NCBI RefSeq assembly: GCF_016924755.1
Contig: NZ_JAFFJX010000006.1
Location: 248,001 to 312,000, forward strand
DNA length: 64,000 nucleotides
Direction of reading: 5' to 3'
Source of the DNA: Longitalea arenae
Lineage (GTDB): Bacteria > Bacteroidota > Bacteroidia > Chitinophagales > Chitinophagaceae
The position numbers were made by a program, and so were the translations under genes. Each line of letters opens with the position of its first letter. The first letter of the stretch is position 1. Under the pieces are notes generated by a model. The model ran no database searches. It was not told the DNA's origin and was given only the letters and a program-made list of their open reading frames with translations. Of the stretch, positions 43,307-51,534 are shown one piece after another.

Positions 43307-43424
43307 ATTAGCAACACTTGTCGCGCTTTGCGGGATCAGCACATCAGCAAATCAGCTAATTGTTATTAGCACATTAGCACAACTTGTCCCGCTTTGCGGG
43401 ATCAGCACATTAGCAAATTATCAG
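43307..43424. repeat. 8-nt-period array with 20-nt hairpin punctuation, family RTTAGCAN (C2)
   Basis: Units attagcaa, atcagcac, atcagcaa, atcagcta, attagcac and others (43307-43314, 43335-43380, 43401-43424) keep 8-nt phase. They are split by two copies of a 20-nt element (43315-43334 and 43381-43400) that differ at two positions. Each element contains a short palindrome ending cgctttgcggg. The words belong to the same family as the array at 26510 (complement). It lies between divergent genes. Confidence 0.78.
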
Positions 43425-43535
43425 ATTGCCCCCTTTAATAAACCAATTACACCAGCCGCCAATCGTTTCCTGCATCGTAATTTAAATGTCGCACTTATTG
43501 TTTCCATTATTCATTAATTATTAAACTTTTTAACT

Positions 43536-44165
43536 ATGAATGTTATGCTTGCACGTATTACCTGTATCGCTTTATTATTGGGCGCCCTGGCAGGCGGTAC
43601 CGGTTGTAAAAAAACGCTCACCGCCCCCGATGCTGAAAATGATCCATCGACCAGGGCTAATCCTACGCCGGAAGCTACGATCACCTGGTACCTCGTAAGG
43701 GTTTCGAACCCCAGTGCCGACCAATTAGATGCCTATGACCGCATCACCGCCGCCATGAATGCTGCCGTGGCGATGTACAACCAGCAAACTACTTATTGCA
43801 GTGGCAACCTCCGGGTAGAATACAATACCAGCGTGCCCACCGCCGATGGAAATGTAAATGGAACCATCCGTTTCGGCGCCAACAGGTCATACATGAACCA
43901 GCGAACCGCCATGCACGAAATTGCGCATACCCAGGGTGTGGGTACCACAGCCCGCTGGACGCAGCTGGTGGTAAATGGAAAATATACGGGCGCTTATGGA
44001 CTGGCCATGCTGAGGAGCTTTGTAGGTGAAAGCCCTACTGCCACCTTAAATGCCGATGGCCATTCTTTCTGGCCATATGGATTGAATTATAACAGTGAGT
44101 GGAGTACCGTGAATGGTCAACGGCATGCCCGCCTGGTAGGCGCTTTCCAACGGGATGGCGTATAA
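43536..44165 (+). CDS. Secreted lipoprotein with HExxH zinc-protease motif
   Basis: 209 residues. Signal peptide with lipobox GGTGC (Cys about 24). A Ser/Thr/Pro-rich linker follows, then a domain with MNQRTAMHEIAHTQGVG, in which His127-Glu128 and His131 form an HExxH zinc site and Gly134 follows as in HExxHxxG proteases. The usual third ligand of metzincins (His about position 137) is absent, being Thr there, so it may be a gluzincin-like or degenerate enzyme. The end has NADGHSFWPYGLNYNSEW. Short for a protease, so partner or pseudo-enzyme roles are possible. Confidence 0.72.
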   Translation: MNVMLARITCIALLLGALAGGTGCKKTLTAPDAENDPSTRANPTPEATITWYLVRVSNPSADQLDAYDRITAAMNAAVAMYNQQTTYCSGNLRVEYNTSVPTADGNVNGTIRFGANRSYMNQRTAMHEIAHTQGVGTTARWTQLVVNGKYTGAYGLAMLRSFVGESPTATLNADGHSFWPYGLNYNSEWSTVNGQRHARLVGAFQRDGV

Positions 44166-44473
44166 GTAATTCACCAGTCGTTTAAAAAGCTTCAGGTAGC
44201 CATCCGCCGCCTGGCACTGACCGGGGCCGATGGCATACCTGATCGCTCTGTTAAACAACCATATGTATGAATCAGGGTATCTTTATTTTAATAACAGGTC
44301 TCTTTATTTTACTGGCAGCCGGTACCTGCGTCAGGCTCATTATTCATCGGCATTAGCCTATGGAGAAATGGGGAATTCGATCTTTCCCCCATTTACTCCA
44401 TTGGTATGTAAACTTTCACTGTTAACTATTAAAAAGCGACGTTGATAAGCGCAACTGCAGTAAGATGCTGTTA
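44166..44473. other. 308-bp gap, no feature recognised
   Basis: Lies between the convergent HExxH lipoprotein gene and the sugar dehydrogenase gene. No strong terminator hairpin with T run and no short-period array were seen, although most other convergent gaps upstream of 44 kb carry one. Confidence 0.4.
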
Positions 44474-45871
44474 TTAATCCTGCGCAGGAACTATTTTAAA
44501 TACTTTGCCTGAATTTCCTGAAGGACCTGCATTGGATGAAACAGTGACGTACACTTCGCCGTCATTATCCTGTCCAAATCCTTTAATATAATAACCCAGA
44601 TCATTGGGATGGTTCTTCACTGAAACCTGCTTATGATCCCAGGATGATCCACCCATGGAAGCCATAAAAAGTTGCCCGTTAGCTGTAGTGGGCGATTGAG
44701 AGAATGTGCCGAAGATATATTTTCCATCCCAGCCTTCAATGGCGCGGCCGCGGTATACATGTCCGCCAATAATGGTGGTGGCCTTACCTCCTGCCGGGTT
44801 TTGCCAGTTGTTCATTGCTATCACCGGATCCCTCAACGCATTTCCTAAATTGTCTTCGGTAGGACAAGAACCCAGTACTTCCTTATTGTTGGCTGCATTG
44901 AAACAATGTCTGCCTTCTCTTACATTCCAGCCATAGTTATGTCCTTTTTCAACCAGGTTTATTTCTTCCGTTAATACCTGGCCTGCATCGCTGACAAGCA
45001 GATCATGATTTCCGCCTATGTCGAATGACATCCGGTAAGGATTGCGAAAACCATAGGCATAGATCTCATCCAAACCAGGTGCGTTGAGGAATGGGTTCTG
45101 CGTGGGGATCGTATAAGGCGTACCGGAAGGAGAACTTGATTTGATATTGATGCGAAGGATCTTTCCGAAGAAGTTGGCTTCAATATTCTGGGCATTACCG
45201 CCTTTATTAACCGAATACCAGTCCTCAACATGGCCAAGATCGGTATCGTTGGCGCCACCGCCATCACCAATAGCAATATAGAGGAACTCATCAGGGCCAA
45301 AAGCGAGGGCGCCGCCATTGTGGTTCATTTGCGGATCGTCCCATTCAAGCAATACTTTTTCAGTGCTCATGTCGGTCCTTCTTTCATCACAGTTCGCCCT
45401 GAACTGCGAAACCCGGCTCAGGTTATTCCAGGAAGCGCCGGGAACCGGGCCGCCTGGGCGGGCAGGCAATTGATAATAAACATAAAAGCGGCAATTGCTT
45501 TTGAAATCGGGGTGAAAGGCCAGGCCGATCAACCCACGTTCATCATAGTTAGATGACAGGGGAACGATCCGGCTGCTGAGATCCAGGAAGGGAGTGGGCC
45601 ATTTTTTACCACTGCTGTCGATCATCCATACTTTTCCAACCTGGTCAAGCACATACAGATTTTTAGTGCCAGGGGCAGAAACAACCTGCAGCGGAGAAAC
45701 AAAATCTTCTGCTACTAACTGCAGATCTACTTTCTTTTCATTTCCTCCGGAGCCGGAGTCCTCATCATGTTTTTTACAGCCCGATAAGATGAGAATAAAT
45801 AACAGCGATAGTGCAAAGAATACATTCATGGTTTCAAAACGATTGGTTACGGTAGGTACTTTGACTTTCAT
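44474..45871 (-). CDS. PQQ-dependent sugar dehydrogenase-like lipoprotein
   Basis: 465 residues of the soluble aldose/sorbosone dehydrogenase beta-propeller family. Lipoprotein signal: LFILILSGC (an internal ATG at 45829 gives the shorter leader and is plausible). Motifs seen include NYDERGLIGLAFHPDFKSN (about 112-130), DPQMNHNGGALAFGPDEFLYIAIGDGGG (about 180-207), AYGFRNPYRMSFD (about 270) and GHNYGWNVREGRHC (about 310). Oxidises sugars with quinone cofactor in the periplasm or at the surface. Single gene; no electron-transfer partner gene is adjacent. Confidence 0.88.
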   Translation of the reverse strand: MKVKVPTVTNRFETMNVFFALSLLFILILSGCKKHDEDSGSGGNEKKVDLQLVAEDFVSPLQVVSAPGTKNLYVLDQVGKVWMIDSSGKKWPTPFLDLSSRIVPLSSNYDERGLIGLAFHPDFKSNCRFYVYYQLPARPGGPVPGASWNNLSRVSQFRANCDERRTDMSTEKVLLEWDDPQMNHNGGALAFGPDEFLYIAIGDGGGANDTDLGHVEDWYSVNKGGNAQNIEANFFGKILRINIKSSSPSGTPYTIPTQNPFLNAPGLDEIYAYGFRNPYRMSFDIGGNHDLLVSDAGQVLTEEINLVEKGHNYGWNVREGRHCFNAANNKEVLGSCPTEDNLGNALRDPVIAMNNWQNPAGGKATTIIGGHVYRGRAIEGWDGKYIFGTFSQSPTTANGQLFMASMGGSSWDHKQVSVKNHPNDLGYYIKGFGQDNDGEVYVTVSSNAGPSGNSGKVFKIVPAQD

Positions 45872-46361
45872 AACAAACTAATTTTGGTTGGTTAACAAAC
45901 AATGCAACACTCAGGCACGCACCAGTTTAATGAAAGCATCATTAAGTGGCTTTCAGAGAATGTTTTTCGTGTTGGACATGGATGGTAAGCGTAATAGCAA
46001 CAATTAGGCACACACCAATAATGAAAGCATTTAACAGACAGACCAAGCTTCCGGAAAAATGTTTTCCTTATGGACAATGGATGTTACGTAGATTAGGAAT
46101 GATAGGCAACTGTAATGAAAGAATAGTTTTTAAGACCCAACCAATTGAAGGATGAAGAAAAGGATTATCAGAAGATGTTGGAATCGGGAATCAGAGCAAT
46201 TTCACTGTAAATATATATTATTTTTTATATGATAATAGATATTTTTTTCAATGTTCTGTCAGTAAACAAAGCGGAATTTGCTCTTGAAAATGAACATGTA
46301 AAAGGTTGTAAACACGAGCTTGCAAAAAGCCCGGATGATAGAATATTAAAATCTCATGCCA
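45872..46361. other. 490-bp gap with a diverged tandem duplication
   Basis: Two related segments start at 45913 (aggcacgcacc...) and 46006 (aggcacacacc...), with period about 93 bp. They share ATGAAAGCAT, AATGTTTT and GGACA-ATGGATG words. On the minus strand the period keeps the reading frame and gives twin Cys-rich motifs (WCVPNCC and WCVPECC). No coding gene is supported. Past 46085 the sequence is AT-rich with nothing recognised. Confidence 0.4.
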
Positions 46362-47018
46362 TTATAAATTACGGGGATTCTTCCAGCCTTTGGATAATCT
46401 GTCGAGGGTATCAAGGATGCGTTGTTGACGCGTTTCCACACGTTTTGCGGTCACTACCCATTCGACGTATTCTTTTTTGTTGGTAAAGGAAAGGGATTCG
46501 AAAAAGGCCTTTGCCTTTTTATTTTTGGTTAAGACCTGAGCAAGATCGTCAGGCAACCGAACGATCTTTTTTTTGGGATCGATATAATCGAGGATGGGAC
46601 GTATTTTCGGTTGTGCGGCCTTTTTTTCATCGGCCGCTGTTTTTAACCGGAAGCCAAAAGCCGACCAGGTATCGTCAAAAGAAATAAGGCTTATCCAGTG
46701 AAAGGTTTTTTCTTCAAGCAGTTTATCCCAGCCTTTATCGCGGGTAAGATCGGTTTGCAGGGCAGAACTGCCTTTGGGATAATAGCACCAGCAAAGCACC
46801 TCCCCTTTTACCAGCGGTTTAACTTTGGACAATTCTTTGTTAAGTTGCGCCTGGTTAAGGATAAACCAGTGAATTTGCTGAAAGTCTTTTGCACGGGCAT
46901 CGATCAACACCTTATCGGGCAGAACGCCCAGCTGCTTTTTAAAGTCAGCCGGCGCGTTGATGGTACGCAGGGTAAAGCCTTCCCTGATCTTTAACTTTTG
47001 AGCAACCGGTGTGGCCAT
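46362..47018 (-). CDS. YdeI/OmpD-associated family protein
   Basis: 218 residues. The N-terminal part (about 1-120) contains IREGFTLRTINAPADFKKQLG and LVKGEVLCWCYYPKG, resembling the DUF3052-type domain. The C-terminal part (about 140-215) has the YdeI/OmpD-associated core RLPDDLAQVLTKNKKAKAFFE and FTNKKEYVEWVVTAKRVETRQQRI, linked in some bacteria to bacteriocin tolerance. Cytoplasmic, no signal. It ends close to the tandem duplication and has its own start upstream of the tRNA promoter, divergent. Confidence 0.82.
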   Translation of the reverse strand: MATPVAQKLKIREGFTLRTINAPADFKKQLGVLPDKVLIDARAKDFQQIHWFILNQAQLNKELSKVKPLVKGEVLCWCYYPKGSSALQTDLTRDKGWDKLLEEKTFHWISLISFDDTWSAFGFRLKTAADEKKAAQPKIRPILDYIDPKKKIVRLPDDLAQVLTKNKKAKAFFESLSFTNKKEYVEWVVTAKRVETRQQRILDTLDRLSKGWKNPRNL

Positions 47019-47123
47019 AAGACGGTTTACAGCTAAGATAGCAAAGCCGGTTTGATGTGTTTATTGAAAATTGCAGGGTGGACGGCTGATAGTCAATTTT
47101 TTCCAGGATTTTTTAGTTGATTT

Positions 47124-47154
47124 TTTGGCTGTTTCCGAAATACAATTATCTTTG
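47124..47154 (+). promoter_or_regulatory. Bacteroidota-type promoter of tRNA-Leu
   Basis: TTTG at 47124-47127, 19 nt, then TATCTTTG at 47147-47154: an exact match to the TTTG-N19-TANNTTTG promoter of Bacteroidota housekeeping sigma factor. The tRNA begins 94 nt downstream of the -7 box. Confidence 0.85.
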
Positions 47155-47247
47155 CAACCCGAATTAAAAATAACAGGGCTGCCAAGCGGCAGACAAGTGG
47201 TTCGGAAAGTAAAAAGTTCTTTCAGTTTTTAATAATAGATCTGTATT

Positions 47248-47331
47248 GCCCAGGTGGCGAAATTGGTAGACGCACTGTGTTCAGGTCGCAGCGCTCGCAA
47301 GGGTGTGCTGGTTCGAATCCAGTCCTGGGCA
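47248..47331 (+). tRNA. tRNA-Leu (anticodon CAG)
   Basis: 84-nt class II tRNA. The acceptor stem GCCCAGG pairs with CCTGGGC, with A as discriminator base. The D-arm has TTGGTAGACGC, the anticodon loop TTCAGGT gives CAG, the long variable arm GCGCTCGCAAGGGTGTG is leucine-like, and the T-loop reads GGTTCGAATCC. CCA is not encoded, consistent with the cca gene present. A promoter lies upstream and a terminator follows. Confidence 0.97.
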
Positions 47332-47342
47332 CAAAAAAAGAA

Positions 47343-47369
47343 GCCTCTCGATAGTCGGGAGGCTTTTTT
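47343..47369 (+). terminator. Rho-independent terminator of tRNA-Leu
   Basis: A 9-bp stem (47343-47351 gcctctcga with 47355-47363 tcgggaggc, one G-U) has a 3-nt loop and is followed by six T. Confidence 0.92.
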
Positions 47370-47469
47370 ATTTGGTAGCATGCAAGCGCTAGAATTCCTA
47401 GTCCGGCAAATATAAATGGGACAGTAACCGGAAAAGCTGGACATAACCGGGTCTAAAATTCCATATTCC

Positions 47470-48042
47470 CTAATCTACCATAAAGCTATAATCGCGCAGA
47501 TTGTTCTTCAGTATGCGCAGCGCTTTGCCGATATGCTTTTCAACGGTGCTGACCGAAATATTCATCCCTACTGAAATATCCCTGTTAGATAAATTCTCCT
47601 CCCTGCTTAACAGAAACGCTTCCCGGCATTTTTGGGGCAATGAATGTAAGGTTTTCATAATGCGCGTGTTCAGTTCGCGCGCCTCACAATAATCCGCAGA
47701 ATCGGTTTTGCAATTGTCGTTTAAAAAAAGGTCTTTCCGGCATGCTGAACGGGTAAACTCATCCCGGTATATATTCAATACTTTGAATTTAAGCGCCTGG
47801 TATAAATATGCTTTAACAGAAATCGTAATTTCCCGCGTATGCCGCTTTTGGTAAAGACTTACAAAGATGTCCTGGATCAGATCTTCTGCCTTCTGGCGCG
47901 ACTGCAAACGGCGATAGGCGGCATCTATGAGGCCGGTCCAATGTCGATTATACAGTTCTTCAAATGCCTTGATATCATCTTTTTTTACCAGGTGGAAAAG
48001 CTGGGAATCTGAAAGACCGGCATAAAGCACAGATTGGGGCAT
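47470..48042 (-). CDS. ECF RNA polymerase sigma factor (Bacteroidota expansion family)
   Basis: 190 residues. Region 2 includes FHLVKKDDIKAFEELYNRHW and AEDLIQDIFVSLYQK (about 52-66). Region 4 includes LPQKCREAFLLSREENLSNRDIS (about 135) and the STVEKHIGKALRILK recognition helix. This is the FecI-like type that partners a FecR anti-sigma factor. Here the FecR gene is about 14 kb away at the other end of the SusCD cluster. It follows the LacI gene by about 118 bp on the same strand and ends the run. Confidence 0.92.
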   Translation of the reverse strand: MPQSVLYAGLSDSQLFHLVKKDDIKAFEELYNRHWTGLIDAAYRRLQSRQKAEDLIQDIFVSLYQKRHTREITISVKAYLYQALKFKVLNIYRDEFTRSACRKDLFLNDNCKTDSADYCEARELNTRIMKTLHSLPQKCREAFLLSREENLSNRDISVGMNISVSTVEKHIGKALRILKNNLRDYSFMVD

Positions 48043-48160
48043 GCAAATCGAATTTGAATATAAACTTAAAGAAATATCAACAAATTAATAAATGCTTCTT
48101 CCTTCCAAAGTCACGTGAACACCCGGCCACCCCCACTCCTTATAAAAATTTTTTATTTTT

Positions 48161-49174
48161 TCAGGTGGAAGCCCGCACAACCAGCCGCGCAGGCTGAAGC
48201 ACCTGCAATTCTCTGGTTACCAACGGCGCTTCTTCAAACTGCCGCATTAATAACTGCATGGCCGTATGGGCAATCTGTTGTACAGGCTGCTCAACGATGG
48301 TAATACCCGGTGAAAACAAACCGAAAATATCATGATCATCGAAACATACAACGGCCAGCCGCTGTGGTATCGAAATATCCAGTTGTTTTATGGCCTGCAG
48401 TCCATATACGCCAATATAATTGGTAGCGAAAAATACGGCATCGAGCTGCGTTGTGCTGCTGATAAATACCTTTATCTGTTCAATGGAATCCTGCGGCCTG
48501 CTGTGGTAACACAATTCCAGTACATGATGTGGTGCCACCGGCAGGCCGAATTCCGCCAGCGACCGCTCCCAGGCCTTCCTCCGCTCGTGCATCTGCACCT
48601 GATCCAGGCTGATGGTCACAAATCCTATCTTGCGGTATCCTTTTTCAAGCAAATGATCCATAGCCAGGCGTGCACCATTGTAATTATCCACAAGCACATG
48701 GGGTGCGCCCAGTTCAGGAAAATAGCGATCCATAAGCACCACGGGCTTTTGTTGCTTCAAAAGATCACTGATAAACGGCCGCATGCCGGCCGTAGGTGTA
48801 ATGAGAAAACCATCCACCTGCCGTTGATTGAATATGCGGATGCGTTCGCGTGCTTTTTCCTCATTGTTCTCTGTGCTGCAATACAATACCTTGTAGCCAA
48901 CCCTGTCGGCTTCCTCTTCTATGATCTTGGCCAGGGTAGCAAAGAACACATTGGAAATGTCTTCCACGATCAATCCCAACACCCTCGTTTTTCCGGTGCG
49001 CAGGCTTACCGCTGTATAGTTAGGCTGATAGTCCATATCCGAAGCGATCAATTTTATTCGGTCAGCCAACTGTTCGCTGATGCGTGATTCCTTTGCTTTA
49101 CCGTTCAATACAGCCGAGACGGTGGATGGAGCCACACCGGCTTTTCTGGCAATATCCCTGATGGTGACTTTCAT
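48161..49174 (-). CDS. LacI-family transcriptional regulator
   Basis: 337 residues: helix-turn-helix TIRDIARKAGVAPSTVSAVLNG (about 3-24), hinge to about 60, then a periplasmic-binding-protein-like effector domain (VLGLIVEDISNVFFATLAKIIEE, about 64; DGFLITPT, about 121; VLVDNYNGARLAMDHLLEKGYRKIGFV, about 160-186). The effector is probably a sugar linked to the SusCD locus. Gene order (upstream: ROK kinase, SGNH hydrolase, SusC) makes it the likely local regulator of that cluster. Confidence 0.94.
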   Translation of the reverse strand: MKVTIRDIARKAGVAPSTVSAVLNGKAKESRISEQLADRIKLIASDMDYQPNYTAVSLRTGKTRVLGLIVEDISNVFFATLAKIIEEEADRVGYKVLYCSTENNEEKARERIRIFNQRQVDGFLITPTAGMRPFISDLLKQQKPVVLMDRYFPELGAPHVLVDNYNGARLAMDHLLEKGYRKIGFVTISLDQVQMHERRKAWERSLAEFGLPVAPHHVLELCYHSRPQDSIEQIKVFISSTTQLDAVFFATNYIGVYGLQAIKQLDISIPQRLAVVCFDDHDIFGLFSPGITIVEQPVQQIAHTAMQLLMRQFEEAPLVTRELQVLQPARLVVRAST

Positions 49175-49218
49175 ACTGACTTTAGTCGAAGGTTAGTGAA
49201 ACGCCATGGTCATATTTC

Positions 49219-50097
49219 TCAGTTGACCTCCTGTGCTTCCATGGCTGCAGCAGCCGCACCTATCAAAGCAGCCTGCTCGCCGAGGACGGCTTGTTTAACA
49301 GGCGTATCATTCCCCGCCCGAGATAAACAACTCAATAAAGAAGTGCTGAATAAATCGAAGGCCTGCGTTATGTTACCGCCCAATACAATCAGTTCTATCC
49401 GGTCCTGTGAAATGGCCTGTAACAGAAAATGCCCCAGGTTATGGCCGAATTCGTTAAAAATGTTCTGCAGTAATGACCGGTCGCTGATCTCCAGCAACTG
49501 CCTTACATTATCTATTGCGTTTCCCGACAGTTCATGATAGCGTTTCGTAAACCAGCGGGTCGACAAATAATCTTCTGCAATGCCTTCCTTGAACGGCATA
49601 CGCCACCACCCTGCATCCAGCACTTTGCCATTTTTGCACGTAGCAGATCCAAGGCCGGTTCCCAATGTTATTCCGATCACCTCGTTCATCGATATGGCAG
49701 CGCCTGCCACCAGTTCTCCCTGTAAAAAACAGGCGGCGTCATTGGTAAAATGAATGGCTTCCTTTTTCAGACCCAGTTTTTGCGCCAGCAGCATTTTTAC
49801 ATTCAAACCATATAGTGCTTCATACTTATTCTGTCCACGGATATAAGAAATGCCTTGTTCATAATCAAACGGACCCGGCATGGCAATCCCCCATTTCACC
49901 GGTTTCAAAGGGTGGTGCATATAACTGCCGCTGATCACGCGGCCCCAGGCATCGATGATCTCATCAACTGTGCCTGTTGCGGGCACCATAGTGCGTTGCC
50001 ATGTGTTATGCATCACGATCCCGGTTTCAGCTTCTACCAAAGCCGCTGTTATATGTGACCCGCCTATGTCTACTGCGCCCATCAAAGTATTATTCAT
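49219..50097 (-). CDS. ROK-family sugar kinase
   Basis: 292 residues. The ATP-binding DxGG motif is AVDIGGSHITAALVEAE (about 8-24). The sugar/phosphate region follows (GIAMPGPFDYEQGISYIRG, about 89), then NDAACFLQGELVAGAA (about 129) and GITLGTGLGSATCKNG (about 152). The cysteine-rich zinc motif of many ROK proteins is not seen, so the substrate class is uncertain. Probably phosphorylates a monosaccharide released from the imported glycan. It lies between the LacI and SGNH hydrolase genes, with gaps of about 40 bp on either side. Confidence 0.9.
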   Translation of the reverse strand: MNNTLMGAVDIGGSHITAALVEAETGIVMHNTWQRTMVPATGTVDEIIDAWGRVISGSYMHHPLKPVKWGIAMPGPFDYEQGISYIRGQNKYEALYGLNVKMLLAQKLGLKKEAIHFTNDAACFLQGELVAGAAISMNEVIGITLGTGLGSATCKNGKVLDAGWWRMPFKEGIAEDYLSTRWFTKRYHELSGNAIDNVRQLLEISDRSLLQNIFNEFGHNLGHFLLQAISQDRIELIVLGGNITQAFDLFSTSLLSCLSRAGNDTPVKQAVLGEQAALIGAAAAAMEAQEVN

Positions 50098-50137
50098 AAC
50101 GGTATAGTCACATCAGTTACGTATAGCTGCTATCGCC

Positions 50138-51532
50138 TTAATTAACTTGTTTAATAATGCAGCGCCTGCTTACCGGTTTATTAATGGCATAAATAGTGCT
50201 GATCAACACTTCCATTTGTTTTTGCCATGCCTGGCGAATGGCGGGCACCCGTGAACGGGTATAGTTCTCCATATTCCCTTTAATCCATCCATTTTTTTCG
50301 GCCAGCACTCGGATGGTGTCCATCGAGTTCAGGTCATCTTTATGCAACAGGCCATGCTCTTTCAGAATATTGAACTCCATCCAGGCATGCATCCGGAAAC
50401 GTCTTTCCAGTTCCCACCGTTCTTCGTTCAATAACAGCACGGCGGAAGCCTGTTGATATTGTGGGGTTCTGTTTTGTGCTGCCAGGTTTATGCCTTCACT
50501 CCATTGCGCACCGGTGAAATGGCCGATGATTTCACCATCTATTTGCAGCTCAAAGTTCTTATCCGGCTTCAATCCTTTCACTATAAACAGTTCCCGGTTC
50601 ATCTCATCCATAAAAGGGATATACCTGATAGCATCTGATTGCCGGGTAGTATTGTTCCATCCCCTGGGAACGGTATCCAACGGATAAGGCAATGCATTGG
50701 CCAGGTAATCGAATTGTACCGAATTCGCAGTAGCGGTAAGGTTGGTCACTGCGCAATTGGAAGCCTTTTGCAGCCTTTTACCGGCCGCATCAACAACTAC
50801 GGCAGCTACCTCTTTATTCGCAAAACCCTGTGCCTTTAAGAAAATGTAGGCCATGATCATATGTCCGTCGAGGCCGGGATGTATGCGGTCGCCGCCGCAT
50901 ATGGTAAACGTGGAGTCCTTTTGCTGCCATTGTTGATTAATGGCTGTCATCGGCCGGTTGAAATCCACAAATCCCCATTGGTTATTGCTGGCCGCCACTT
51001 CCTGGAATCGGGCCACCTGCAACATGGCCCGGCTTTTTTGGGGGAAGTAATTTCCCCTGCCCTTTACCGTTTCATCATATGGCGACGACGCCATCAGAAT
51101 TTTGCGCACGGCAGGCAAGGCCTTCAATTTTTGTTCTATCTTCAAATAACTTGCCTGCGATTGGGCTACCGCGGTACGCGCCACTTCATCGGCCCCGGGT
51201 TGCAGGTATTCCCCATATTTCGTATCATTCATGCCAAATGTCAATGCAATTACGGTCGGCTTTTTCGCCAGCACATCTGCATCGAACCGGTCATAGATCT
51301 GACCTGCGACATCGCCGCCAATACCTGCATTGAAAATATCTATTCGCTGCCCGGGAAAACGGGTCATGTAGTACAACCAGATATACGAATGATAATGGCC
51401 GCCATCGGTAATGCTATTGCCTGCGAATACAATGCGGTCGCCTTTTTTGAAAGGCGCTACCTGCGCCTGTGTTGTGCTGCATGCTGCCATCGCTATTGCC
51501 CATGCAGCTTTTCTTATGTAATGCTTTTTCAT
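50138..51532 (-). CDS. SGNH/GDSL hydrolase, exported
   Basis: 464 residues with signal peptide (ending ACSTTQAQ). SGNH blocks: I FAGNSITDGGHY (about 36-47, Ser in GNSITD), II GIGGDVAGQIYDR (Gly), III FGMND (Asn, about 108), V DRIHPGLDGH (Asp-His, about 219-228). Expected to remove acyl groups (for example acetyl) from a polysaccharide in the periplasm. A long C-terminal region (about 250-464) is helical and carries no known domain. Its start is 2 bp from the SusC gene upstream, so it belongs to the same operon. Confidence 0.9.
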   Translation of the reverse strand: MKKHYIRKAAWAIAMAACSTTQAQVAPFKKGDRIVFAGNSITDGGHYHSYIWLYYMTRFPGQRIDIFNAGIGGDVAGQIYDRFDADVLAKKPTVIALTFGMNDTKYGEYLQPGADEVARTAVAQSQASYLKIEQKLKALPAVRKILMASSPYDETVKGRGNYFPQKSRAMLQVARFQEVAASNNQWGFVDFNRPMTAINQQWQQKDSTFTICGGDRIHPGLDGHMIMAYIFLKAQGFANKEVAAVVVDAAGKRLQKASNCAVTNLTATANSVQFDYLANALPYPLDTVPRGWNNTTRQSDAIRYIPFMDEMNRELFIVKGLKPDKNFELQIDGEIIGHFTGAQWSEGINLAAQNRTPQYQQASAVLLLNEERWELERRFRMHAWMEFNILKEHGLLHKDDLNSMDTIRVLAEKNGWIKGNMENYTRSRVPAIRQAWQKQMEVLISTIYAINKPVSRRCIIKQVN

Positions 51533-51534
51533 AA

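Noticed and set aside
43155-43517. Plus-strand frame with repeated LVALCGIS/LVPLCGIS segments
   Set aside because: The repeat comes from the duplicated 20-nt element of the 43307 array; the rest is antisense to the AraC gene.
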